Program-made: the position numbers and the translations under genes | Notes under the pieces: generated by a model | Databases searched by the model: none | What the model saw: only the letters and a program-made list of their open reading frames with translations | What the model was told of the DNA's origin: nothing | Assembly (NCBI GenBank): GCA_002425935.1 | Contig: DINE01000017.1 | Span: 16,963-54,922 of the forward strand | Source: Bacteroidales bacterium UBA5548 | GTDB lineage: Bacteria > Bacteroidota > Bacteroidia > Bacteroidales > UBA932 | DNA length: 37,960 nucleotides | Reading direction: 5' to 3' | Shown here: positions 1 to 8,060 of the stretch, one piece after another | How the letters are laid out: each line of letters begins with the position of its first letter | Position numbering within the stretch: the first letter of the stretch is position 1

Positions 1-1
1 T

Positions 2-1411
2 ATAATAAGTTTTGGGTCGCTTAGTGCTCAGATAAATCCGGATTTAAAGCCGGAACCATCAGATGCAAAGCCAATTAAGATAGGAGAGTTCCACTCTTTT
101 ACTGCAGGCAATAATATGAAGGTATTTCTTATAAAGAAGAGTGGTTACCCAAAATTCAGAGTATCTATAGATTTTGGTGTGCCACTTATTCCCGAAGAGA
201 GAGAGCCTGAAGCGAGAAAGATTCTTGCTGATATATTGTCTAAAGGGACATTAAAATATGATTCTGATACAATTAAAACTATAACAGATTTCTATGCTTC
301 TACTGTGGGAGGTACTGTAAACGGAGTTTCATGTGCGGGTATGATGAGTCAGCTGGAAACAATGATGACAATCATGGTTTCATACATCACAGCTCCAAAA
401 ATCAGTGATGAACTCGTTAGAGATTTTGCTCAAAAAAGTGCCTCCAGAGTCAGAGAATCAAAGAAGAGTCCAAAAAAGGAGCTGCCCCGGAATTTCATGG
501 CAACTCTGGAGGACTCTCTCACTTTTTACAAAGCAGAATCGCTTCCTAAAATTGAGGAGAGAGCAGAGGTATACGACACAATTACAAAAGCTTCTGTAAT
601 TTCCTACTTCAATAAATATATAAATCCCGATAACAGCTACTGTATAATTTCAGGGAATTTCAGTATCGAAGAGGCTGATAGCTTATTAACAAACTCTCTT
701 AAGGAGTGGAAAGGCGGTCAAAGATCCCAAGAGCATTTTACAAACTCATACACCCCTAATTTTCCTCAAACACGTAAAATTTATGTAGTTGACAAGCCCG
801 ATGCAGTACAATCAAAAATTTCTGTAAAATGGCCGCTTGGAGATGCATTCCCATATGGAGATAATGAGCCTCTGCTAATGGTGATGAACCAAATCTACGG
901 TGATGGATATCTCTCCAATCTTAATAAGAATATTCGGTTGGATAAAGGACTAAGTTATGGAGCAAAAAATTTCCTTTCAAATAACATAACGGGAGGAAAC
1001 TGTACCAGCACAACAATGGTAAGAAATGAGATGACAGCCTATGCTCTTGAGAACATATTTTTCGAAATGTTAAGAATGAGAAACGAGCTGGTATCAGAAG
1101 AGACACTAAAAATGGCAAAAAACGGACTTTTAGGAGATTTCTCTCTCTCGATGTCCAATATTAACTCCCCTGCAATAATTGGGTTTGGAATGGTAAAAGA
1201 TAAGTATAACCTGCCCGACGATTACCTGAAAACTTATCCGGAAAAATTGAAATCAATTACAGCTGATGATGTCAGGAGAGCTGCACAAAAATATATAAAA
1301 CCATACGAATGCCTGGTCTTCATTGAAGGCAAGGTAGCAGATATCAAAGGTACTCTGGAAAAGTACGGAGCAGTAGAGTACTATACCTCAGACGGAAAAA
1401 GGATCTATTAA
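2..1411 (+). CDS. M16 (insulinase-like) peptidase homologue, non-catalytic type, 5' end cut by window
   Basis: The reading frame is open from base 2, ahead of the first internal ATG at 116, so the gene enters from the left edge. The residues before that ATG look like the end of a signal peptide (..SLSAQ) followed by the lead-in typical of M16 proteins (KPIKIGEFHSFT), so probably only the first few codons are missing. The visible part, about 470 residues, has the M16 N-terminal-domain pattern (MKVFLIKKSGYPKF, LADILSKGT) and the second-domain pattern (NPDNSYCIISGNFS, later SYGAKNFLSN). The zinc motif HxxEH is absent. In family terms this fits the inactive partner of a heterodimeric periplasmic M16 peptidase, whose active subunit would lie upstream, outside the window. 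It converges with the Oar-like gene, with 11 bases between stops. Family is fairly sure; partner role is inferred. Confidence 0.8.
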   Translation: MISFGSLSAQINPDLKPEPSDAKPIKIGEFHSFTAGNNMKVFLIKKSGYPKFRVSIDFGVPLIPEEREPEARKILADILSKGTLKYDSDTIKTITDFYASTVGGTVNGVSCAGMMSQLETMMTIMVSYITAPKISDELVRDFAQKSASRVRESKKSPKKELPRNFMATLEDSLTFYKAESLPKIEERAEVYDTITKASVISYFNKYINPDNSYCIISGNFSIEEADSLLTNSLKEWKGGQRSQEHFTNSYTPNFPQTRKIYVVDKPDAVQSKISVKWPLGDAFPYGDNEPLLMVMNQIYGDGYLSNLNKNIRLDKGLSYGAKNFLSNNITGGNCTSTTMVRNEMTAYALENIFFEMLRMRNELVSEETLKMAKNGLLGDFSLSMSNINSPAIIGFGMVKDKYNLPDDYLKTYPEKLKSITADDVRRAAQKYIKPYECLVFIEGKVADIKGTLEKYGAVEYYTSDGKRIY

Positions 1412-1422
1412 GCAGCAATAAA

Positions 1423-4400
1423 TTAAAGGTCCAACCTAATTGAAAACTGAAGTCGGAAGACGTCGTTTATGGTGGCAGTAGTAATGAACGATTTATTAAT
1501 CAGTTGATTATTAATAGCCCGAAGGGCGTAAACCGGTTTTACCCCGCCATCATGTGCTACCGTTCCGTTAAGGATGAGCGGCTGTGTGGTAATCAGGGTT
1601 TTGCTGACTCCCCAGTTGCGACTGATAAGGTTTGTAAAGTTGAGGATATCTACTCTTGCCGTGATTTTGTTCTCTTTGCCGAATAAAGGTAAATTTATTT
1701 GCTGGGAAAGACTCAGGTCAAGGCGGGATACCATTGGTAATGCCACTCCGTTTCTTTGGGCATACATACCACGGCGTTTACTAAGGTATTTATCCTGGTT
1801 GATGTAGTTATCCCATGCTGCTTTCTGCTCGGCTACTGTGTAGGTGCGGTTTCCTGAAGTATATTCTGCAAAATCCATCTCTGACTGATCTTTAGGAACA
1901 TAAATAAGATCGTTACTGTTTGCGCCATCACCGTTTAGATCTCCTGCGACAATATAGCTCTGGCGCCCTCCTGTGTATGAGTCAAAGAAAAGTGAGAGCA
2001 TTGCAGGGCCAAATTTAAAACTCTTAATTCTCATAGAAAGTGCAGCAAAATACCTGTGTCCCGGAGAGTACATAGAGAGTGCAGATTGTGGATTGTTGGG
2101 ATCGGAGTGGTGTGGATTAAAGCTCCATGTGCTATATGCAACCGTGCCAATATCCATAAGATTTTTTGTCTTCCCATAGGAGTAACCGGCTTTCCAGAAA
2201 TAGAGGTCATCTGAATTTTTTTCAAGAGTTACTGCAAAATTTCGGGAGTATCCTTCGTTACTGTTTTTGAGTAGAATTGCATTTGATATTTTTGAATGAA
2301 TTCTGCTGCCAGAGGTATAACGAGGTCTGTTGTCGGGTCCTTTGAAAGAGCCGTTTGCTGCAGGAAGATTTACATTAATATTGGTAATTCCGTTAATCTC
2401 CTTATCGAATATGAATTCGATGTTTGCTGTAATGTCATAAGGAAGCCGGCCGGTAATTGCAATATTGTTTCTGAAGATCTGAGGAAATTTAAAAGCGGGA
2501 TCTGTTAAAGCCAGACTGTACCTTGAGGCCGGATTACCATTTACATTAGCAGGTTTATATCTGTCGGTTATCGGGCTGAATGGCCGGCTGTATAACGGGA
2601 AGGCAGATGTGCCATCCAGCCACTCGAATCCCGTAAGTATTCCGTTATTTCCTATTTGATTCGATATAATTACATAGGGAGGTTGCCCTGTAAAAATTCC
2701 ACTACCTCCTATTATCTTAAAAGAGTCATCTCCGAAGATATCCCATTCAACTCCCACTCTTGGAGAGAAGAGAGGGTTTGGGTCGGGTAGTTTATCTGTG
2801 GCGAATTTTACATTTTCTCCCTTTTCGTTGCGAAAAGTTAACTGCTCCGCCTCGGGGTTTCTGAAGGCTGTCTTTTCAAAGAGGGGGATATCCATTCTGA
2901 GGCCAAAGGTTATCTTTACATTTGGAGAAACAGACCATCTGTCCTGAAGATATAATCCTGCGTAAATAACTCTGAGCTCCTGAACCGGTTTTTCAACTCC
3001 GGGCAAATTGGAGTATTGATACTGGAATCTCCTGAGATTAACAGTTGACGTTGTTCTGTCCGGGTTGGCAAGATAGCCGTTTGCATCGGCATAAAATTCA
3101 TCCAATGAATTATATACATAGATACTCTGTGCTCCGGGGAAGAAGCTGTCGCTTGATGTGAACCGCTCCATATTGAACCCAGCAAGCAGGGAGTGGCCTT
3201 TAAGGTAGATATTAAGATTATTCTGAAACTGAAAAGTGCCGTATGTGAGTCCGTTATAAGGCGAAAAAGGTTCAGTTCCAAAAGTTGTATATGTAACTCC
3301 ATCTTTAAGGATATCTACCATTGGAAAGAGTTTGGCCGGATTTTTTCTGCTCTCGTCATGGTGTCTGTATCCTACTATAAGGTTGTTAACAAATTTATCG
3401 CTGAATGTACTGTTCCACTCACCAATCACAGATCTGATATTTTCTACAAGGGAGTAGTTTGAATTCTGAAAATTGAGCGAACTTATTGACCCTCTGCGAT
3501 ACCCGAAACCCAATGCGTCTGAGTTGGCAATGAATTGGTCAGATGAGGAGTTCAGATGGTTGTAGCGAATGCTTATTTTGTTTCTGTCGTTGAGGTTATA
3601 GTCCAGTTTTGCTATGAACCTGAGTGCTCCGGTAGTAAAATCGTACCCCTCCCACTCTCCGGTCTCATATCCGAAGTTATCTTTTAAGTACGATCTTAGC
3701 TGAATTAAATCCTGCTTAAGAACCCTTGTAATATTGCCCCCTGCATTTTGTGTTCCGTCGTTGGCAACAAACAGAGTTGCAGGCCTTACATACTCCTCTG
3801 CCTCCAACGCTGCAAAGAAAAATAGCCTATCCTTTATAATTGGACCGGAGATATTGACTCCGCCCATATTGAACCGGAAGGTTCCTGTGCTAAAAGATGC
3901 AGCAGCTGCCCGTTTACCAACCATAGATTCGTTTCTTAAGCTGTAGTAAACCGATGATTTAAAGTCATTCGTTCCGCTTTTGGTTACCATGTTAATTGCT
4001 GCCCCGGTATATCCTGAGTACCTCACGTCAGATGAGGCTATTGCTATTCCAACCTGCTCTATTGCTTCAAAAGAGATGGGTGTCACACCCGTTCTCTCAC
4101 CCGGCACTCCGGCTATTCCGAATGAATTTCCAAAGATAGATCCATCAATTGTCAATGAATTCATTCTGTTGTCTTTTCCGGTAAAGTAGGTACCTCTGGA
4201 GTGAGACACCAGCCTTGTAAAATCTGTAATCAGCCTCGAAATGGATGGCAGTGATGCAATATCTCTGTTGTTTATAACGGTTCCCGCTTCGCCCCGTCTT
4301 GCCCATATAATTCCGGGGGGCAGCTCTGTTGCCTTTTCACTGATAGTGATGTCATACTTTGTAATATTCCCAACAGTGATTGTTAAATCCGATGGCTTAA

Positions 4401-4668
4401 CATTGTAATAATCAAGATAATTAATAGCTACTCTGTATGGTCCTCCAACTCTCATCCCCGGAATTGAGTATGTTCCGTCCTCTCTTGTGGTGGCAATATA
4501 TCGAGTGCCCGAAGGTAAGTGTATAGCAATTACAGAAACGCCTGCAACAGGCCCGGAAGCCTCCTCGGTAACTCTTCCTTCAAGAGTTCCGGTGGTGGCT
4601 CCCTGGCTGTATGCAGAGGTAATAAAGAGCAGCATCAGAAGAGCTGCAGAGCAGGTTAGTCGTATCAT
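1423..4668 (-). CDS. Oar-like TonB-dependent outer membrane receptor
   Basis: A 1081-residue outer membrane protein. A signal peptide (to about residue 21, ..TSAYSQ) is followed by a carboxypeptidase-regulatory-like beta-sandwich (about 26-110, GTLEGRVTEEASGPVAGV), a plug region (about 120-235, including SLTIDGSIFGNSFG and GAAINMVTKSGTNDFKSS) and a long beta-barrel ending in an aromatic/alternating strand (VFRLQFSIRLDL). The GxInxVTKSGTNxFxG-like segment and the overall length are characteristic of Oar-type receptors rather than SusC. The start ATG overlaps the stop of the upstream binding-protein gene in an ATGA, so translation is probably coupled and the receptor is the last gene of the ABC/partner-switching operon. 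The likely job is uptake of a larger or scarce substrate across the outer membrane for the ABC system; the substrate is unknown. Confidence 0.88.
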   Translation of the reverse strand: MIRLTCSAALLMLLFITSAYSQGATTGTLEGRVTEEASGPVAGVSVIAIHLPSGTRYIATTREDGTYSIPGMRVGGPYRVAINYLDYYNVKPSDLTITVGNITKYDITISEKATELPPGIIWARRGEAGTVINNRDIASLPSISRLITDFTRLVSHSRGTYFTGKDNRMNSLTIDGSIFGNSFGIAGVPGERTGVTPISFEAIEQVGIAIASSDVRYSGYTGAAINMVTKSGTNDFKSSVYYSLRNESMVGKRAAAASFSTGTFRFNMGGVNISGPIIKDRLFFFAALEAEEYVRPATLFVANDGTQNAGGNITRVLKQDLIQLRSYLKDNFGYETGEWEGYDFTTGALRFIAKLDYNLNDRNKISIRYNHLNSSSDQFIANSDALGFGYRRGSISSLNFQNSNYSLVENIRSVIGEWNSTFSDKFVNNLIVGYRHHDESRKNPAKLFPMVDILKDGVTYTTFGTEPFSPYNGLTYGTFQFQNNLNIYLKGHSLLAGFNMERFTSSDSFFPGAQSIYVYNSLDEFYADANGYLANPDRTTSTVNLRRFQYQYSNLPGVEKPVQELRVIYAGLYLQDRWSVSPNVKITFGLRMDIPLFEKTAFRNPEAEQLTFRNEKGENVKFATDKLPDPNPLFSPRVGVEWDIFGDDSFKIIGGSGIFTGQPPYVIISNQIGNNGILTGFEWLDGTSAFPLYSRPFSPITDRYKPANVNGNPASRYSLALTDPAFKFPQIFRNNIAITGRLPYDITANIEFIFDKEINGITNINVNLPAANGSFKGPDNRPRYTSGSRIHSKISNAILLKNSNEGYSRNFAVTLEKNSDDLYFWKAGYSYGKTKNLMDIGTVAYSTWSFNPHHSDPNNPQSALSMYSPGHRYFAALSMRIKSFKFGPAMLSLFFDSYTGGRQSYIVAGDLNGDGANSNDLIYVPKDQSEMDFAEYTSGNRTYTVAEQKAAWDNYINQDKYLSKRRGMYAQRNGVALPMVSRLDLSLSQQINLPLFGKENKITARVDILNFTNLISRNWGVSKTLITTQPLILNGTVAHDGGVKPVYALRAINNQLINKSFITTATINDVFRLQFSIRLDL

Positions 4669-5492
4669 TTGTTAACGATAAAACATCCTCCTTTATAAAT
4701 GAAATATGGCTCTGTTGCTAACCAGCCGTCATTTTTCAGTTCATCAAAATAGTTTGTGTTTGAACTTTGGAAGTGGCAGAATACAACGTCAATCTTTTTG
4801 CTCGCAAGTGCAGTGAACCTTGCCTGCGTTTCCAGTGACACAAATTTAAAGTTGACATTCAGAATTTTACCAATTTCACTAAGCAGGGCAACATTGAATC
4901 CTGCAGGGAAGCCGTCAGCCGCTACATAATCGAGCGGTGGCAAATCGCCTGAAACACCAACATAATATGTTGCAGCGCCCTCGATTACAGGAATTTCGCT
5001 GAATGCTGGTTCATTCTCGGCAGGTAGGTTTGTAATCCACTCCTCTTCAAGAGATGCAATCATTCCATTATCTTTCAGGATTAAGATTGCACTGTCGAGT
5101 TGTGCTTTTAGTTTTGTGTCTTCAGAACGTACTGCCATAATCGCCTGCCCTTCTATAGGAATGTCCAGTACAGGGATTGATATTACATCTGAGTTTCTCT
5201 TTAGAAGATAGTCGGCGGCAAACTGGTGAGATGCAAATCCGTCAATTTTACCACTTCTGAGCGCTGCAAGTACGTCCAAAGCTCTGTTGAAGCTGAGTAT
5301 CTGAGAAGGTTCCCCTCCGATAAGAGCTGTAATCATAGCTTTGCTTCCCTCTTCTGATACTCCGGAAGAGAGAGTTCCGATAACCTTACCTTGAAGGTCG
5401 GCTAATGTCTCGACTTTTGCTGACTTAGTTCCGCATGATGCTAACCCAAGTGTTAAAAGGGCAATTAGCAGAATTGAAATTTTGTTTTTCAT
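4665..5492 (-). CDS. ABC transporter substrate-binding lipoprotein with permuted lobe order
   Basis: A 275-residue lipoprotein with lipobox LASC (Cys20). It is recognisable as a family-3 (amino-acid type) solute-binding protein, but the halves are in reverse order. Residues about 30-150 look like the second lobe (LADLQGKVIGTLSSG, RSGKIDGFASHQFAADYLL) plus the final helix (LKDNGMIASLEEEWI). Residues about 176-275 look like the first lobe that normally starts the mature protein (YYVGVSGDLPPLDYV, GFNVALLSEIGK, ASKKIDVVF) and end in the hinge strand (TEPYFIYKGG). The usual Arg after the first-lobe DVxF segment and the usual Asp of the second lobe are not visible, so the ligand may not be a standard alpha-amino acid. 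It lies 12 bases after the ATPase gene and overlaps the Oar-like gene by 4 bases. It is probably the binding partner of the adjacent permease. Confidence 0.82.
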   Translation of the reverse strand: MKNKISILLIALLTLGLASCGTKSAKVETLADLQGKVIGTLSSGVSEEGSKAMITALIGGEPSQILSFNRALDVLAALRSGKIDGFASHQFAADYLLKRNSDVISIPVLDIPIEGQAIMAVRSEDTKLKAQLDSAILILKDNGMIASLEEEWITNLPAENEPAFSEIPVIEGAATYYVGVSGDLPPLDYVAADGFPAGFNVALLSEIGKILNVNFKFVSLETQARFTALASKKIDVVFCHFQSSNTNYFDELKNDGWLATEPYFIYKGGCFIVNK

Positions 5493-5504
5493 TGTTTTAG
5501 GGGT

Positions 5505-6596
5505 TTAAATGTTAATAATTATAGTGTTTCGGCCATCTTCATACTTATGGTCAAAATTTTTTGCAATGCCTGTAATAAGAACCATTCCCAAATGGTCACT
5601 CTCCTGCTCACTCTCAAAAGGATTCTGAAACTCTCCTTCGTAACTGAATGTGATCAAGATCTCCCCCTTCTCTTCTGAGTGCTCTATTGTGTAATCAATT
5701 TTTAATTGCTGCTTTCCCCCTGCTCCGCCCGACACCTCAAGAATAAGCTCCTCTATAACAAGTTGAATATGATTAATTTTTCTGGAGTCAATATTATATT
5801 TTTGGCAAAAGAGCTCAATCTGAACATTCATTGCTACCATATCGAAACCGCGTGAGGTAATTGAGTAGCTGAACACTTTGAGTTTTCGGATAAACATTCT
5901 GGTCTTCTCCCTCTTTGGATTCTGGAAAATCTCCTGAGCTGTTCCCTGCTCATAAACACCCTTTTCATCTATGTAGAATACTCTGCTGGCAACATCCCGG
6001 GCAAATCTCATTTCATGTGTAGAGATCATCATTGTGAGGCCGCTGCGGGCAAGTTTTCTGATAATGGCCAGCACCTCACCTGTCATTGATGGGTCGAGTG
6101 CAGATGTGGGCTCATCAAACAAAATTATGTCGGGATCCATAGCCAGAGATCTCGCAATTGCAACTCTTTGCTGCTGCCCACCTGAGAGTTGGTGAGGGAG
6201 GGATAAGGCCTTTTCAGTAAGTCCCACCATAGAGAGAAGCTCCATAGCCTTTTTTCGTGCATCTTCTTTTTTCATCCCGCCCACCTTAATTGGAGCTAAA
6301 GTAATGTTGTCAATTACATTAAGGTGTGAGAATAGGTGAAAACCCTGGTAAACCATTCCTAGCTTTTCTCTCACTTTATTTATGTTGACATCTTTTCGGG
6401 TTATATCAGTGCCGTTAATAAAGACCTGACCACTATCCGGCTTTTCAAGCAGAGCAATCGTCCTGAACAACACGCTTTTACCAGTTCCTGAAGGGCCTAT
6501 GACAGCCACACATTCACCTTTTTGCACAGTAATATTCAGATCTTTGAATATCACAAGGTTGCCAAAACTTTTGCATAGATTAACTGTCTGAATCAT
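5505..6596 (-). CDS. Amino-acid-type ABC ATPase fused to a degenerate RsbW-like HATPase domain
   Basis: A 363-residue protein. Residues 1-240 are a complete GlnQ/HisP-type ABC ATPase: Walker A GPSGTGKS (34-41), Q-loop Gln84 in VYQGF, signature LSGGQ (137-141), Walker B ILFDEP (158-163) and switch His194. Members of that family normally stop near residue 240-250. This one continues for about 120 residues that resemble the RsbW/SpoIIAB kinase fold: an N-box-like helix HIQLVIEELILEV (276-288), a G1-like strand ITFSYEGEFQNPF and a G2-like DHLGMVLITGIA (334-345). The N-box Asn is Glu287 and the adenine-contacting Asp of the G1 box is Tyr319, so ATP binding by this tail is doubtful. The start ATG overlaps the permease stop (ATGA). 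The tail is probably a regulatory docking domain for the STAS protein encoded two genes upstream; this is inference. Confidence 0.87.
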   Translation of the reverse strand: MIQTVNLCKSFGNLVIFKDLNITVQKGECVAVIGPSGTGKSVLFRTIALLEKPDSGQVFINGTDITRKDVNINKVREKLGMVYQGFHLFSHLNVIDNITLAPIKVGGMKKEDARKKAMELLSMVGLTEKALSLPHQLSGGQQQRVAIARSLAMDPDIILFDEPTSALDPSMTGEVLAIIRKLARSGLTMMISTHEMRFARDVASRVFYIDEKGVYEQGTAQEIFQNPKREKTRMFIRKLKVFSYSITSRGFDMVAMNVQIELFCQKYNIDSRKINHIQLVIEELILEVSGGAGGKQQLKIDYTIEHSEEKGEILITFSYEGEFQNPFESEQESDHLGMVLITGIAKNFDHKYEDGRNTIIINI

Positions 6597-7270
6597 ACCG
6601 CCTCCCTCTTTCTTATTTTTAATGAGAAGAGAAAATTAACCAGATATGAGATACCCAGATAGATTAGTATCCCAAAGAAGAGGGCAAAAAATGGGTCACC
6701 TGTTCGGGCCCCTATGTTGTTTACAGTCCGTGTAAGGTCTGTAATTGTAACATAACCAACTACCGATGTCCACTGCAAAAGGTTTATAGTGGCATTCTGG
6801 TAAACAGGCCTAGCAATTCTGCCTGCCTGAGGAAGTGTAATTGCCAGAAATGCCTTTACTTTTGTAAAACCAAGCATTCTGGCAGCTTCGAGCTGCTTTT
6901 TATCCACAGCCGAAAGCGCCGATCGCATTATCTCTGCAATGTGTGCTCCACTGTTCAGGGAGAAGGCGATTATTGCAATATAGACGGCGTCAACTCTGCT
7001 GTTTGAAAATACAACGTAATAAAAGACCATAAGCAATAGCAGCACCGGGCTACCTCTTAGAAAAGCAATTATGGTTTTTGCGGTTACTCTAAGTAATCCT
7101 ATTGCAGAAAGCCTTAGTGAGCACAGAATCGCACCTGTTATGGTTCCGAAAAAGAGTCCAAATGCGGTAATCAGTATAGTAACCCACAACCCTTTAAGAA
7201 CAACAAGCCATCCGCTGTTCAATACAAGGTTATTATTAAATGAGTTAACTAATGATTCCAGGAACTCCAT
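6593..7270 (-). CDS. Amino-acid-type ABC transporter permease
   Basis: A 225-residue inner membrane permease of the HisM/GlnP family. It has an N-terminal membrane segment (about 20-45), several further helices, and the cytoplasmic EAA loop that docks on the ATPase (DKKQLEAARMLGFTKVKAF, about residues 123-141, then ITLPQA). Length is normal for the family. There is a single permease gene, so the channel is presumably a homodimer. The stop overlaps the ATPase start by 4 bases; the STAS gene ends 35 bases upstream. It forms the importer with the next two genes. Confidence 0.9.
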   Translation of the reverse strand: MEFLESLVNSFNNNLVLNSGWLVVLKGLWVTILITAFGLFFGTITGAILCSLRLSAIGLLRVTAKTIIAFLRGSPVLLLLMVFYYVVFSNSRVDAVYIAIIAFSLNSGAHIAEIMRSALSAVDKKQLEAARMLGFTKVKAFLAITLPQAGRIARPVYQNATINLLQWTSVVGYVTITDLTRTVNNIGARTGDPFFALFFGILIYLGISYLVNFLFSLKIRKREAV

Positions 7271-7305
7271 AATGTTACATTATTTTCCTGTTTGTTTATT
7301 GTTTT

Positions 7306-7635
7306 CTATGCGCTTTCGGCTGTTTGCTGATCGGGAAAGATGGAAAAAATTGAAGAGAAGCCCGAGATGTCAAAAATCTCTTTAATTCCGGGCTGAAGAG
7401 AGCATAGTCTTAATGAGCCCTTCTTTGCAATCATCCTCTTATGCACTATCAGAAAAACCCTCAGCCCCGAGCTGCTGATGTAATTTAATCCCGAACATTC
7501 CAGAATTATCTTGTCGGTACCGCTTTCAACCACTTCCAATACAGCCTTTTCAAATTCACCCGCATTAGTTGTGTCAACTCTTCCTTCTACGATTATTACT
7601 GAGTACTCTCCCGACTTTACAAGGGTTGTGTTCAT
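7306..7635 (-). CDS. STAS-domain anti-anti-sigma-like protein (SpoIIAA/RsbV type)
   Basis: A 109-residue single STAS domain. The pattern VEGRVDTTNAGEFEKAV, then KIILECSGLNYISSSGLRVFL, is that of SpoIIAA/RsbV. Ser56, just before the Gly, is the expected phosphorylation site. The frame is open further upstream to 7665, but the ATG at 7635 overlaps the stop of the kinase gene as ATGA and starts the domain directly, so I use it. In known systems the unphosphorylated STAS protein binds the RsbW-type kinase, and phosphorylation releases it. The phosphatase and kinase genes lie immediately upstream and the permease 35 bases downstream. Confidence 0.9.
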   Translation of the reverse strand: MNTTLVKSGEYSVIIVEGRVDTTNAGEFEKAVLEVVESGTDKIILECSGLNYISSSGLRVFLIVHKRMIAKKGSLRLCSLQPGIKEIFDISGFSSIFSIFPDQQTAESA

Positions 7636-8060
7636 AAGGTGATGTTTTTTGTTAAAATTAAGCAATTTATTTTTTCTTCTCTCAAATATTGCACTTTATC
7701 CATCAGTTGTTTTATAAGAAATATGCCCAGACCTCCGATTGGTCTCTCTTCTGCCGTTAATGATGTGTCGGGATCTCCCTTTTTTGTCGGGTCAAATTCC
7801 AGCCCGTCATCTTTTATTGTTATTGATATCTGGCTTTCGCTTTTGTTAAATATTATTTCAATTGTGTGAATATCTGTATCTTCATAACCATACAAAATTG
7901 TATTCGAAATGGCCTCCTCTAATACAAGATTTAAATTTGCTGTCAGAGAGTCCGGTAAACTCCATGATACGCCAAGTTCCTCAATAAATTGAGCAACCTT
8001 GGATAGCTCGTCAATCTTGTTACTGACAAGCAGGCTTTTCTGATTATTATGATTATCCAT
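7632..8060 (-). CDS. RsbW/SpoIIAB-like serine kinase (HATPase)
   Basis: A 142-residue GHKL ATPase of the anti-sigma/serine-kinase type. The N-box EEAISN (48-53), G1 box DDGLEFDP (84-91) and G2 box GGLGIFLI (109-116) are all intact, unlike in the tail of the neighbouring ABC ATPase. A TTG nine bases upstream would be in frame, but the ATG at 8060 is the better start and gives an 8-base overlap with the phosphatase gene; the 3' end overlaps the STAS gene by 4 bases. It probably phosphorylates the STAS protein. Its other partner, a sigma factor in classical systems, is not encoded in this operon. Confidence 0.9.
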   Translation of the reverse strand: MDNHNNQKSLLVSNKIDELSKVAQFIEELGVSWSLPDSLTANLNLVLEEAISNTILYGYEDTDIHTIEIIFNKSESQISITIKDDGLEFDPTKKGDPDTSLTAEERPIGGLGIFLIKQLMDKVQYLREEKINCLILTKNITL

